From the NCBI RefSeq assembly GCF_004571025.1, contig NZ_SPQT01000037.1, positions 22,018-86,017 of the forward strand: 64,000 nucleotides of DNA, read 5' to 3'. Made by a program: the position numbers and the translations under genes. Shown piece by piece: positions 28,184 to 37,381 of the stretch (its first letter is position 1; every line of letters begins with the position of its first letter). This DNA is from Bradyrhizobium niftali. GTDB taxonomy: Bacteria; Pseudomonadota; Alphaproteobacteria; Rhizobiales; Xanthobacteraceae. The notes under the pieces are model-generated. The model was not told the DNA's origin. It saw only the letters and a list, made by a program, of their open reading frames with translations, and ran no database searches.

Positions 28184-29080
28184 ATGCTGTCAAACGTCCC
28201 GATATCGGCAATTCGCGCCTTTGAAGCCGCCGCCCGCACCGGATCGTTTCGCGATGCGGCGAATGAGCTTCACCTGACGCCGAGTGCGGTTAGTCATGCC
28301 ATCCGCAAACTCGAGGACACGCTCCGCACCGTTCTGTTCGAGCGAAGTGCGCGGTCCGTGCGGCTCACGCCAGCCGGCGAAAATCTGATGCGCCACACGG
28401 GAGCGGCATTCGACCAGCTCCGCCGTGGCCTTGAGGAAGTTGCCGCGCGCGGACCGCAATTGGTACGCGTTCATTCCGCGCCGAGCTTTGCCGCGCAATG
28501 GCTGGCACCACGGCTTGCACAGTTTCTGGCCGCTAATCCGAAGCTCGAGGTGCGGCTGGCTGCCAGCACGGACTATGCGCGTTTCAGCAACGATGATTTT
28601 GATATCGACATCGTCTACGGTCCGCCTCGGGCGGAAGGTGTCGAGGTCATTCCTCTGCCGGAAGAGACGGTCACCCCGCTCTGCTCCCCCGCGCTTGCAA
28701 AACCAATCAGGAAAGCTGCCGATCTCCTCGATCAAACGCTTATCCGTTCCGACGTGAAGCAGGTTCAGTGGCACCAGTGGTTCACGGCGAACGGATTGGA
28801 AGCACCTGCGCTCCACGGCATGAGGTTCGATCGCAGCTTTCTCGCAATCGCAACGGCTGCGGAGGGATTGGGAGTAGCGTTGGAATCAACGCTCCTGGCC
28901 GAACGCGAGCTGGCGAGCGGGCGACTAGTTGCACCGCTGGCAGGGCGCGCCAACGAAATCCGCTACGTCGGCCATCGCCTGATCTACCCGCGCGCCAGCC
29001 GACAGAGACCAGCGGTACGAGCCTTTGCAGATTGGCTCGTGGCGCAACTCGCTGGCGAGACCGCAGGTTCCTCGCACTAA
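28184..29080 (+). CDS. LysR-family regulator (GcvA-like)
   Basis: A 298-residue LysR-type regulator. The N-terminal winged helix (AIRAFEAAARTGSFRDAANE, then LTPSAVSHAIRKLED) is complete, followed by an effector domain (VRVHSAPSFAAQWLAPRLAQ; DFDIDIVYGPP). The style is GcvA-like. It is divergent from the SDR-transketolase-TRAP operon and so probably controls it, with the shared 28073-28183 intergenic region holding the operator. I could not pick out a definite T-N11-A palindrome there. Confidence 0.93.
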   Translation: MLSNVPISAIRAFEAAARTGSFRDAANELHLTPSAVSHAIRKLEDTLRTVLFERSARSVRLTPAGENLMRHTGAAFDQLRRGLEEVAARGPQLVRVHSAPSFAAQWLAPRLAQFLAANPKLEVRLAASTDYARFSNDDFDIDIVYGPPRAEGVEVIPLPEETVTPLCSPALAKPIRKAADLLDQTLIRSDVKQVQWHQWFTANGLEAPALHGMRFDRSFLAIATAAEGLGVALESTLLAERELASGRLVAPLAGRANEIRYVGHRLIYPRASRQRPAVRAFADWLVAQLAGETAGSSH

Positions 29081-29565
29081 GATCGAATTCAAGCCGAGCA
29101 TCACCGCAACCAAGCAAGCGTGCGGCTGTTTTGCATCTCGAGCTCCGACGGTCGCGTCTTCAACGCATAGAAGTCGGCGCCAAAAGCAAACGGGCCTCCA
29201 TACATGCTCGCAATCGTCCCATTCGCGCCCATTATCCGAGGGACTACCATCGGGAGTAGGTGATGGCAGAAGATCGTAGATTGGCGTGCAAAATCGTACG
29301 ATTGGTAGCGGGCCCCACACCAACCAAACCTAGATACCTGATCCAATTTTACGCGCGAGGCCATCTGTCAGGTCTGCAACGCGCTGAACTCTACAGTCCT
29401 GGAGACGTACTTTGAAGGTTCGCGAACCTCGGTATCCGGGCAAAGCGGTTGAACTCGGGAAAGATCGAACGGTAGCGCATGTTCGTCGTCATCAAGCAGA
29501 GATCACGTCCATTGGCTACTCACCTTGTATCCGGAAAGCACCCGGTGCCTCGCGCCTCGACCGAC
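29081..29565. other. region without a recognisable gene
   Basis: A minus-strand frame at 29101..29364 reads ANGTIASMYGGPFAFGADFY and might be a scrap of a real protein, but I do not recognise it. Nothing else is visible up to the tRNA remnant. Confidence 0.3.
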
Positions 29566-29616
29566 TGTTGCCCTCCGAAGGCAAAGGTCACACGTTCGAA
29601 TCGTGTCGCCGATCCA
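29566..29616 (+). tRNA. 3' remnant of a tRNA-Arg(CCG)-like gene (partial)
   Basis: An anticodon arm TTGCC-CTCCGAA-GGCAA (29568-29584, anticodon CCG at 29575-29577), a five-base variable loop AGGTC, and a perfect T arm ACACG-TTCGAAT-CGTGT (29590-29606) are followed by CGCCGATCCA. The D arm and 5' acceptor strand are absent upstream, and the acceptor 3' strand is one base short, so this is not a functional tRNA. A 3' tRNA piece of about 50 bp is what site-specific integration leaves at an attachment site. Confidence 0.6.
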
Positions 29617-29651
29617 GCACGATGTCCAGATGGTGGTCCTTGCCCGCGCGT

Positions 29652-30554
29652 TCAGGCCGGCGAACGCTGCCCTCCCCCCGCAGAGTCGCTGCGGTACCGG
29701 CTGGCCGAGGTCTGGTAGTACCGCGCGCAGATGGCTACCATGGCCTCGATCAACGATCCCCACGTCGCCGGAAAGCGCTCTTCGGCCATCACCCGCTGCA
29801 GCATGCGCGTATAGCCGGCCAGCTCGTCGTTGAGGAACTCCACCACAGGCATACCTGGATAGCACTGCAGTAGCAGGATCGCCGCGTTGTCGGCCTCGCC
29901 GACCGACCTGTCCTTGTCGCGTCCGTGCAGATCGTTCTGCAGGCGCCCTATCGCGGAGATGAGCCGCAGGATCTGGCGAAACGCCGGACGCGCGCGCAAG
30001 GTCGCCATGTCCAGCCCCCACAGCAACGACAGGCAACAGAACACGTTCGCGTAGGCAATCGAATCGATGCCGTTCTGCAGGTACTCGGCGTAGGACCAGC
30101 GTTCCGACCCTGCCGCCTGCGCGTGTCCGGCGCGCAGCGCCGCGCAGTAACGCCGGGTATCGTCGAGAAGCTGAGCATAGTCGCGACGATCGTAGGCGAG
30201 CGCGGCCAGCGAAGCCCGCAGCACAGCGCAGCCCTCGAATCCGGGGAGCGCGCACGGCTCGCCGTGCCCCAGCGCCTGCTCCACCGCGGCGAGCTGCTCC
30301 GGCAAGATCAGGCCAAGGTCGTTACAATCGTCGAGCCAGAACAGCAGCGCCAATTCGCGATAGAACGCCAAGATCAGTGTTTCGTCCTGCGGATCGCGAC
30401 CGGTGCGGACGCTTATGTCGCGCAGGCTCGGGCGGATACGCTGCAGAATGTACTGGCCGCCGTTCACCGCTTCTACGGCATGCTCGTCAGCGAACCCGGT
30501 CAGGGAACGCCCCCACTCCAGGACCTGATGCAGCGCGCGTTCTGGTTGGATCAT
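29652..30554 (-). CDS. ks: ent-kaurene synthase (bacterial gibberellin pathway)
   Basis: A 300-residue class I diterpene synthase that converts ent-copalyl diphosphate to ent-kaurene. The start at 30554 overlaps the cps stop (ATGA), marking translational coupling. The Asp-rich metal motif DDCND (DDxxD) is at 75-79. The second magnesium motif is the variant NDLHGRDKD at 207-215. Length and sequence (EWGRSLTGFADEHAVEAVNG at the N-terminus) fit the short rhizobial KS enzymes. It is the last gene of the operon, 36 bp before the tRNA remnant on the other strand. Confidence 0.95.
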   Translation of the reverse strand: MIQPERALHQVLEWGRSLTGFADEHAVEAVNGGQYILQRIRPSLRDISVRTGRDPQDETLILAFYRELALLFWLDDCNDLGLILPEQLAAVEQALGHGEPCALPGFEGCAVLRASLAALAYDRRDYAQLLDDTRRYCAALRAGHAQAAGSERWSYAEYLQNGIDSIAYANVFCCLSLLWGLDMATLRARPAFRQILRLISAIGRLQNDLHGRDKDRSVGEADNAAILLLQCYPGMPVVEFLNDELAGYTRMLQRVMAEERFPATWGSLIEAMVAICARYYQTSASRYRSDSAGGGQRSPA

Positions 30555-32101
30555 GGCGCCGCTCCTGCACCCTCGGCTAGGACGCGCCGCCCCCAACGAA
30601 GCGCCAGCCACAACCCGGCGAGTTCGGCCACGCGCACGACCCGAGTGGGGCAATACAGTTCCTTGCCGATCCACAACGGCGTTTTCGGCAATGCATGCGC
30701 CGCATGGCGGGCGAGCATCCACTCCAGCGCACGCGCCACCACCTGCGCGATGCGCCGGCGCCCTGTGGTCTCTTCGCTCTCGTCCATCACACGTAACGCG
30801 AACAACGCATAGGCGGTTTCCTCGAATGTGGACGCGCGACCGGCGCCCCAGCCGCCGTCGCCGCGCTGCGCCTGCAGCAGCGCCGCCAGCGCGCGCTCGT
30901 CCCGCCACTGGGGCTTGCCTTGCGCCAGCGCAGCGACCGCATGCGCGGTGGGATACAGCCACGAAACGTGCCATTTTTCGTTGTCCCATAGACCGTGCGG
31001 GTTGCGATTGGCCTCGACGTAGGCGCTGGTGCCGGCGGCGGGCTTTCCAAACAGTCGCAACGCATGCAGGGCGTGGATGTTGGTCGACACCGAGGCATTG
31101 CGCTCGCCGGGGAAGGTGACGAATAGCTCGCCGATTTCAAAATGGCGCAACGCATTGACCGCCGCGTCGCGGCCTGCAAGGTGCAAGACGCATAACGCAA
31201 CGGCCGTGTCGTCTGCATCAGCCGCGAAATGCGAGGCCGGGCCCAGACCGCGCACGCTCAGGCGGGCGTCGAGCTGCGCGACAATCACGCGGACCGGGTC
31301 GGCGAGCGCGGGATGCGCGAACAGCCCGGCCAGATGAAGGGTGTACAGCGACCAGCATGGCTCGAAGACATTGATCGGCCACACGTTGGGAACGACGCCT
31401 TCAATGCCGCTGCGCGTCGCCCGCGATGCCATCTGGAGATACGCATCGGCGCGCCCGACCTGCGGCGTGCTTCCCCGCGTCACGGCGTACGCACGCCACG
31501 CGGCGGTGGCCGCCGGACTGATGCCGATGCTGCCCTCGTCATCCGGGTATGCGGTCGTCGGCGACGTCCCCCAGGCTTCCCAGGAGTGCAGCAACGGATG
31601 ACCGCTCGGCAACATCGCCAACGCCCGCAGCTTGTCCAGGCACGCTTGTCGCAACGGCAACAGCGCTGGATGGCGCGGAAACGCCGCGTCACCCAGCAAG
31701 GATGCGGCCTCACCGCAAAACTGCGGCAGGATCAACTCCGCGCCGATCGGCGCGTCTTCCGGCACCGCATGCGCGTAGGGATCGGGTTGGACCTGGAGGA
31801 ACCGGATTGCAGCCCGGACAGCGTCTGCAGCACCGGGAAGAGGATCGGCACGCTGCAATGCCAGTAACGCTGCCCAGGTGGGCGCATGCCGGAACAGCGG
31901 GAAGTCCGCGCTTCCCCATCCGCCGTCGGCCTGTTGCTGCGCGATGAGCCACGCGTATGCGTCCTGCCGACCGGCGACGTTGCCGTGGAAGCGCAGCGCC
32001 CGCGCCGTGTCGTAGACGGACGGACCGACGCTGCCGCCATCGCTCATTTCGCTCAGCAGGCCGCGCAATTCGGAAAGGATCTGTTCGGACAGCACGTTCA
32101 C
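30551..32101 (-). CDS. cps: ent-copalyl diphosphate synthase (bacterial gibberellin pathway)
   Basis: A 516-residue class II diterpene cyclase that turns geranylgeranyl diphosphate into ent-copalyl diphosphate. The catalytic DxDD motif is DADD at 295-298. QW-like repeats (QQQADGGWGSADF, QRGDGGWGAG) are present. Start: GTG at 32101 (VNVLSEQILSEL), chosen because family members begin there; the longer frame upstream reads as Arg/Ala-rich nonsense. A second GTG lies 6 nt further in. It overlaps ks by 4 bp. The 283-bp gap upstream to ggps is unusual in this otherwise overlapping operon. Confidence 0.95.
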   Translation of the reverse strand: MNVLSEQILSELRGLLSEMSDGGSVGPSVYDTARALRFHGNVAGRQDAYAWLIAQQQADGGWGSADFPLFRHAPTWAALLALQRADPLPGAADAVRAAIRFLQVQPDPYAHAVPEDAPIGAELILPQFCGEAASLLGDAAFPRHPALLPLRQACLDKLRALAMLPSGHPLLHSWEAWGTSPTTAYPDDEGSIGISPAATAAWRAYAVTRGSTPQVGRADAYLQMASRATRSGIEGVVPNVWPINVFEPCWSLYTLHLAGLFAHPALADPVRVIVAQLDARLSVRGLGPASHFAADADDTAVALCVLHLAGRDAAVNALRHFEIGELFVTFPGERNASVSTNIHALHALRLFGKPAAGTSAYVEANRNPHGLWDNEKWHVSWLYPTAHAVAALAQGKPQWRDERALAALLQAQRGDGGWGAGRASTFEETAYALFALRVMDESEETTGRRRIAQVVARALEWMLARHAAHALPKTPLWIGKELYCPTRVVRVAELAGLWLALRWGRRVLAEGAGAAP

Positions 32102-32384
32102 GCGGATGTTCCTTATGCAGACGGTCGAAGAGAACCGGGATCGGGCAGACGCAGCCCATGTCGCCGCATGTTCGTCGCATAGGCAGCGCCGGACGGCCGC
32201 CCTGCTCCGGCGCGGCGAGGCCCCGATGCTGGCGCCGGTCCGCCGCGTAGGCTTGCGCGCGGGCGCCGCGTGCGCCGGGGCGGGCAACCGCTGCGATCGG
32301 CACCGCGACTCGGACAAAGTGCAGCATGTATCTCTCGCCGGTCGATCGCAGCGGCACGGGGCGTCTCCATCCGGACGGGCGCGC
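32102..32384. other. 283-bp gap inside the gibberellin operon
   Basis: The only non-coding interval of this size between the packed gibberellin genes. Minus-strand frames are Arg/Pro/Ala-rich and not protein-like. It does not encode an isopentenyl diphosphate isomerase that I can see. It could hold an internal promoter or be a scar. Confidence 0.4.
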
Positions 32385-33392
32385 TCATGCGCATGGCGCG
32401 TGCTTGAAGAGATACGCGTTGGCCCGCTCTAGGAGTTGCGCCAACCGTTCCGCACGCGGCCCCAGCGGCGCGATGGCCTCCCCGGCATCGCGCAACAGAT
32501 CCAGCGCGAACTGGCGTGCTGCCTGCAGTCCCATGATCGACGCGCAGGTCGGCTTCTGCGCCGCCGCGTCCTTGCCGGGGGTCTTGCCCAGCGTCGCGGC
32601 ATCCGCTGTCACGTCGAGAATGTCATCGATCACCTGCAACGCCAGGCCGAAACAGGCGCTGTAGTGATCGAGCGCACAGTACAGCGCAGCGTGCGCGGCA
32701 TTCTCCGCGAGAGCGCATAAGACGCCCATGCGAACGGACGCGCGCACTAGCGCTCCGCTCTTCATCCGGTGCATCGCCACGATCCTGTCCAGCTCGACGT
32801 GCTTTCCCACCAGAGACAGATCCATGGCCTGCCCGCCGGCGGCACCCTCGGCTGACACCGCCCGCGCCAGTTCGCGCACGAGCGCGATACGGTTGTCGCC
32901 CGGCGCATCCAGGCTCGCCAGGGTCAGGAAGGCGTGCGCTTGCAGCGCATCGCCGACCAGGATCGCTGTAGCTTCGCCGAACTTGACGTGCACGGTCGGA
33001 AGGCCGCGGCGAAGCACATCGTCGTCCATCGCGGGCAGATCGTCGTGGACCAGGGTGCAGGCGTGCATCATCTCGATGGCGGCGCCAACGTCATCGAGCA
33101 TGTGCGCCGGCGCGTCGGCCAGTGTGCCGGCAGCCAGACAGAGCAAGCCGCGGGTGCGCTTCCCGCCATGCAAGGTGGCGTAGCGCATCGCCGCCATCAG
33201 CTCGGTCTCACCGTCATGTTCGGCGCAGAGAAGACGCGCCAGCACCTGTTCGACCCGGTTTGCGCCCTCATGCATCCAGATCTCGGGCAGCAGCCCGCCG
33301 GATGCGCCCCGCGCCTGCGCGCCCAATCCGCCGAGCGCGGAATCACCAGTTCTGTCATCCTCTGGCGTAGAACCGGTCTGCATGTTGTTCAT
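32385..33392 (-). CDS. ggps: geranylgeranyl diphosphate synthase
   Basis: A trans-prenyltransferase of about 335 residues that supplies geranylgeranyl diphosphate to cps. The first Asp-rich motif is DDLPAMDDD (from 117) and the second is DDILD (255-259); GGKRTR near 76-81 is the diphosphate-binding site. Start: ATG at 33392 (MNNMQTGSTP) is preferred over the longer frame at 33440, because AAGGAC precedes it and the upstream residues are Arg-rich and atypical. It follows cyp117 by about 120 bp. Confidence 0.94.
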   Translation of the reverse strand: MNNMQTGSTPEDDRTGDSALGGLGAQARGASGGLLPEIWMHEGANRVEQVLARLLCAEHDGETELMAAMRYATLHGGKRTRGLLCLAAGTLADAPAHMLDDVGAAIEMMHACTLVHDDLPAMDDDVLRRGLPTVHVKFGEATAILVGDALQAHAFLTLASLDAPGDNRIALVRELARAVSAEGAAGGQAMDLSLVGKHVELDRIVAMHRMKSGALVRASVRMGVLCALAENAAHAALYCALDHYSACFGLALQVIDDILDVTADAATLGKTPGKDAAAQKPTCASIMGLQAARQFALDLLRDAGEAIAPLGPRAERLAQLLERANAYLFKHAPCA

Positions 33393-33515
33393 GTCCTTGT
33401 CCCTGACAGGCGAGCCGCCGCGGTGTTGTCTGCGTCGCACCGTGCGCGCGCCGAGTGCAGCAATCCCGCGCCTCGCCGGCGCCGCTGCCTCGCCACAGCG
33501 GCATGTGATGCCAGC

Positions 33516-34859
33516 TCATGAGAATCCGATGCGGATAGTCATGGACGGATGTGCGGTCGGGTAATAGCGCCGGCCTTTTTCGACGCCGTTCAGCAACCGC
33601 GGCCGCGTCCCGCCCTCGTGCATGGTCAGCGCCAAGGCGATGCAGAACTGCACCAGTTCCAGACATGCCAGGTGGTAGCCGATGCAGACGTGTGGGCCGG
33701 TACCGAACTGCAGCATGTCCACCGGCCGGATCGGCTCGGTGCGTTCCAGCCACCGCGCCAGGCGAAACTGATGAGGCGCCTCGTGCAGCAGCGCCGAGGT
33801 CGAGAAATGCAGCAGCGGGATGCACAGATCGGTGCCCGCGGGAATGCGCCGTTGGCCGAGTCGCAATTCACGCACTGCGCGACGCACCAGGAGCGGCGTC
33901 GGCGGATGCATGCGCAGCGTCTCGCGGAACAGCGCCTCGGCGACCGGACACTGCGCCAAGTCCGCGTGCCGCGTCGGCACCGCGCCCACGCGTTGCGCCT
34001 CCTCGACCAGAGCGTCCCACAGCCCAGGCTGCCGCGCCAGCTCGATCACCATCCAGGCCATCGTTGAGGCGGTGGTGTCGTGACCACCAAGCAGCAGCAA
34101 GCGGATATTGGCGACCAGAACCTCATCGGCGAGCGCATCGTCGCTACGATCGAAGGCGCTCACCATGTCGTTGATCAGCCCGGGGCGCGGGGCATGTTCG
34201 CGCGCGTCGCGAACGAACTCGCGCAACCGCGTATCGATCCAGTCGCGGGCGGCGCGACCGCGCCGCAGGGGCAGTCCAGGCAGGTCGACCGGGGGCGCGA
34301 CGATCAACTGCAGCAGTTGCCGGTACTTGCGACGCCATTCCGGCAGGTCCTGCGCGGGGATTCCCATGAGGCTGAAGATGAGCTTGAGCATCAGATCGCC
34401 GGTTTCGCGCAGGATGGTTACGTCGCCGCAGTCGCGCCACCTCTGCACCCGCGCCCGGATGACGGGCGCGAACAGCTCGCCGACGCCAGCCTGGGTCAGC
34501 CCCGTGGGCAGGAACGCCGCCTGGATCGCACCGCGCGCCTGCCGGTGCGCGCCGCCGTCCTGGGCGACCAACGTTCCGCCAAACAATTCGGGCGCGATAT
34601 CTTCGATCAGCGTCGAGGACACGTCCTTGTGCCGGAGCAGTGCGATCGCATCCGGATCCAGACAGGTCACCATGTGTCCGGCAGGGCCGAAGTCCAGCCA
34701 GAAGTGGCTGCCCAACGTCCGTTCCGCGCGCCGCAGCAGGCGCGGCAGGTCGCAGACGATGGCGGGAAGATGCCCGACCAAGGGGAAAGCGCCGGGCACG
34801 ACCGGGATTTCGTGCCGCAGCCGATCTCGACGGTTCAGCGGGTTGAGCAGCATGGCCAT
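33516..34859 (-). CDS. cyp117: cytochrome P450 CYP117, gibberellin pathway
   Basis: A 447-residue P450 with the heme-binding FGTGPHVCIG (C392), the I-helix GGHDTT (258-263) and the ExxR pair in LFRETLRMHP. In rhizobia CYP117 converts ent-kaurene to ent-kaurenoic acid by three oxidations. Start at the ATG at 34859, whose first base is the last base of the SDR stop (TGATG); ATG at 34853 is an alternative. The longer frame upstream is antisense-like nonsense. It lies between sdr and ggps. Confidence 0.95.
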   Translation of the reverse strand: MAMLLNPLNRRDRLRHEIPVVPGAFPLVGHLPAIVCDLPRLLRRAERTLGSHFWLDFGPAGHMVTCLDPDAIALLRHKDVSSTLIEDIAPELFGGTLVAQDGGAHRQARGAIQAAFLPTGLTQAGVGELFAPVIRARVQRWRDCGDVTILRETGDLMLKLIFSLMGIPAQDLPEWRRKYRQLLQLIVAPPVDLPGLPLRRGRAARDWIDTRLREFVRDAREHAPRPGLINDMVSAFDRSDDALADEVLVANIRLLLLGGHDTTASTMAWMVIELARQPGLWDALVEEAQRVGAVPTRHADLAQCPVAEALFRETLRMHPPTPLLVRRAVRELRLGQRRIPAGTDLCIPLLHFSTSALLHEAPHQFRLARWLERTEPIRPVDMLQFGTGPHVCIGYHLACLELVQFCIALALTMHEGGTRPRLLNGVEKGRRYYPTAHPSMTIRIGFS

Positions 34860-35704
34860 CAGCAGCGCGGCGACGCAGCCGCTTCGGCGGTGCCGGCGGA
34901 AGGCCGCGCGGCGCGGCTGTTCCCACCGTCGGCGTACGTCGGCACATGCGCCAGCATGCCGCCGTCGATGCACACTACTTGGCCGGTGATGAACGCAGCA
35001 TCGTCGGAGAGCAGGAACGCCACCAGCGCGGCCACGTCCTCTGGGCGGCCGACACGCGGTAGGAGCTGGTGCCGGCGCAGATGCCGTTGCATGCACTCGT
35101 CCAGCTTGGCCAGGAGACGCTCGGTCATGATGAGACCCGGCGCAACCGCGTTGCAGCGGATCTGCGCATGACCGTACTGGGTGGCGAGCGAAGCCGATAG
35201 CATGTTCATCGCCGCCTTCGATGCGGCGTAGGACGTGAGCGCGCTGTCACCGCTGAGCCCCTGGCACGACGACATGTTGACGATCGCGCCACCGCCGCGG
35301 GCGATCATCCCTGGAATGGCCTGCCGGCAGCAGAGCAATGTGCCGCGCAGATTGGTTGCCATGGTCTCATCCCAGACCGCCAAGTCCAGGTCAAGGATCG
35401 CGCGGTCGCGCGGAGTCAGATGCATGGCGCCCGCGTTGTTCACCAGGAGGTCGACTGCACTGAAATGCCGCTCCGCCGTATCGAACAGCGCAGCCACAGC
35501 CTGCGCCTCGGCGATGTCGATGGCCAGAGCCAGCGCGTGGCCCGCCTCGGCCGCGATTTGCGCGGTACACGCCGCGGCCGCCGAGCCATCGATGTCGGCG
35601 ACCACCACTCTGCCGCCCTCGCGCGCGATGGCGAGGGCGCATGCCTTGCCGATCCCGGCGCCGGCGCCGGTCACCACGGCCACCTTGCCTTCAAACCGTC
35701 CCAT
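34859..35704 (-). CDS. sdr: short-chain dehydrogenase, gibberellin pathway
   Basis: A 281-residue SDR starting MGRFEGKVAVV at 35704, with AGGAGG ahead of it. It has TGAGAGIG (cofactor), NNAG, a catalytic Ser in MSSCQG, YAASK (Tyr, Lys) and a C-terminal ITGQVVCIDGGM. In the known operon this enzyme oxidises GA12-aldehyde-type intermediates towards GA9. A tail of about 20 residues after IDGGMLAHVPTYADGG is Ala/Arg-rich and not conserved in SDRs. Its start lies within the end of the cyp114-fd gene, and its stop overlaps the cyp117 start. Confidence 0.94.
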   Translation of the reverse strand: MGRFEGKVAVVTGAGAGIGKACALAIAREGGRVVVADIDGSAAAACTAQIAAEAGHALALAIDIAEAQAVAALFDTAERHFSAVDLLVNNAGAMHLTPRDRAILDLDLAVWDETMATNLRGTLLCCRQAIPGMIARGGGAIVNMSSCQGLSGDSALTSYAASKAAMNMLSASLATQYGHAQIRCNAVAPGLIMTERLLAKLDECMQRHLRRHQLLPRVGRPEDVAALVAFLLSDDAAFITGQVVCIDGGMLAHVPTYADGGNSRAARPSAGTAEAAASPRC

Positions 35705-37289
35705 GGTGTCCTCCTGGATTGCGTTGGTCTCTCGCGGCATGCCGCTCCGCCTCCGCCGGAGAAGGCGCACTGTCGGCGCTGGCGCGCTCGTCACCCCCAG
35801 CTTCGCTTCTGATGACCCGAATGGCGGCGACCGGGCACTGGCTGGCTGCGAGCCGCACGGCGGCGTGCAGCGCCTGCGGGACTGTCGCCCCGCACACTTC
35901 GGCCACGCCGTCCGGTTCGCGCTGACGAAAAGTACCCGGTAGCGTCAGCACGCACTGTCCGCTGGTTCCGCACAGATCCTGGTCGACCACGACGCGCATC
36001 TCAGCCCCCTGCGCACGCAGCCGCACCGGCAGCGCGCGGAACGTCCTAAGGAACGCGGAGGGCTCCCGGGTCGGCAGCTCGGCCAACGCCAGCGTGGGGA
36101 AGCGCGCCTGAATCCGTGCCAAACTTTCGGCCAACTGCACCCGAGCCAGTTGCGCACCGAGGCAGAAGTGGATGCCGTGGCCGAAGCTCAGCATGATCTT
36201 CCCGTCGGTCGACATGCCGGGACTGGTGCCGTAGAACCGCGCGGGATCGAAGCGGTCGGGATCGGCGAAGGCGTCAGGGTCGCGATTGCCAGACGCGATC
36301 AGCACGCGCACGTCCGCGTTCTTCGGGATCACCACGCCGCCTAATTCGATGTCGCGCTGGGCGATACGTGGAATGGAGCTGAACATGGCGGGCGCGTCAC
36401 AGCGCAGGACTTCTTCGACGAATGCCTTCACCCCCATGGCGTCTCCCTGCAGCCAGTGACGCTGTTCGGGATAGGCCAGCATCGCCAGGACCGCATGGTC
36501 GATGGTCGCAGCAGTGGTGGCGAAGCCACCCAGCAGCATGCCCCACAACATGCTGATCAACTCCGCATCTGATAGCGTGTCGGCATCATCGTCGTGTGCG
36601 CCGACCAGCATCGACACGATGTCGTGGCAGGGATCGGTGCGCTTGCGCTGTATGAGACCGCCGAAGTAGGCCTTCACTCTGGCACTGGCCGCGTCCGCCG
36701 CGGCGAGCCGGGGACCGCTGGCGTGCGGACTCAGGCCTTCCAGAATGGCGCCGATGCCGGCGGCGAGCCCGAACATGTCCTCGTGGGGCAGGCCAAACAG
36801 TTCGGCGAAGACCAGTATGGGCAAGGCCAGCGCAAATTCCCGATGCAGGTCCACGGCCTCGCCGCGCTCCAGCGCGGGCGCCATGCCGTCCAGCCGCGCT
36901 TCGACGATGCGCGCGATGCTCGGCCGCAGGTTGTCGATCTCGCGCATGGTGAAATCGCGCGAGATCAGCCGGCGCAGACGCGTATGCGTCGGTGGGTCCT
37001 TCATCGCTAGCGTGGAGGCCAGCAGATTGAGCGACAGGCTGGACGCCGCATGCGGGAAATAGCGCGCCAGTTCGCCCGGCGCGGGTCCCCGAAACGCATC
37101 GCCCGTGGCCTTGAGGGCCCAGTAGATGTCGGCGTGGCGGCTCAACAGATAGAGGCCCGACGCCGCGCGATGCACCGGGTCGCGCTCGCGCAACCAACGC
37201 ATGAACGGATACGGGTCGTGGATCCACGCCGGCGATGCCAGTTCGGCGAAGGCGTCCGGGCATGCTGCCGTGGTTTCTTGCACGTCCAT
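35691..37289 (-). CDS. cyp114-fd: cytochrome P450 CYP114 fused in frame to a [3Fe-4S] ferredoxin
   Basis: A 532-residue frame that begins MDVQETTAAC at 37289. Residues 1-425 are CYP114 (heme motif FGHGIHFCLG, C376; I-helix GGFATT 254-259), which performs the ring contraction to GA12-aldehyde. Residues 431-492 are a small ferredoxin (CGTSGQC: C440, C446; then C485-Pro) of the 3Fe-4S type that feeds electrons to the P450s. There is no stop between them. An internal ATG (M431, at about 35999) could also allow separate translation of the ferredoxin. The last 40 residues are disordered and overlap the sdr start. In some other rhizobial operons the two are separate genes. Confidence 0.9.
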   Translation of the reverse strand: MDVQETTAACPDAFAELASPAWIHDPYPFMRWLRERDPVHRAASGLYLLSRHADIYWALKATGDAFRGPAPGELARYFPHAASSLSLNLLASTLAMKDPPTHTRLRRLISRDFTMREIDNLRPSIARIVEARLDGMAPALERGEAVDLHREFALALPILVFAELFGLPHEDMFGLAAGIGAILEGLSPHASGPRLAAADAASARVKAYFGGLIQRKRTDPCHDIVSMLVGAHDDDADTLSDAELISMLWGMLLGGFATTAATIDHAVLAMLAYPEQRHWLQGDAMGVKAFVEEVLRCDAPAMFSSIPRIAQRDIELGGVVIPKNADVRVLIASGNRDPDAFADPDRFDPARFYGTSPGMSTDGKIMLSFGHGIHFCLGAQLARVQLAESLARIQARFPTLALAELPTREPSAFLRTFRALPVRLRAQGAEMRVVVDQDLCGTSGQCVLTLPGTFRQREPDGVAEVCGATVPQALHAAVRLAASQCPVAAIRVIRSEAGGDERASADSAPSPAEAERHAARDQRNPGGHHGTV

Positions 37290-37381
37290 CTTCGTTACCT
37301 GTTGGCCGGCTGATCTGAGCGGTGCAGGCAGGTGCGCCGGCAAGCCGCGGACAGATCGCGGCCCCCAGCGGCGTCCGCATA

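Noticed and set aside
29566..29616. Functional tRNA-Arg
   Set aside because: No D arm or 5' acceptor strand upstream, and the 3' acceptor is one base short; kept only as a remnant.
34080..35171. 363-codon plus-strand ORF
   Set aside because: Antisense to CYP117 and the SDR; composition is shadow-like.
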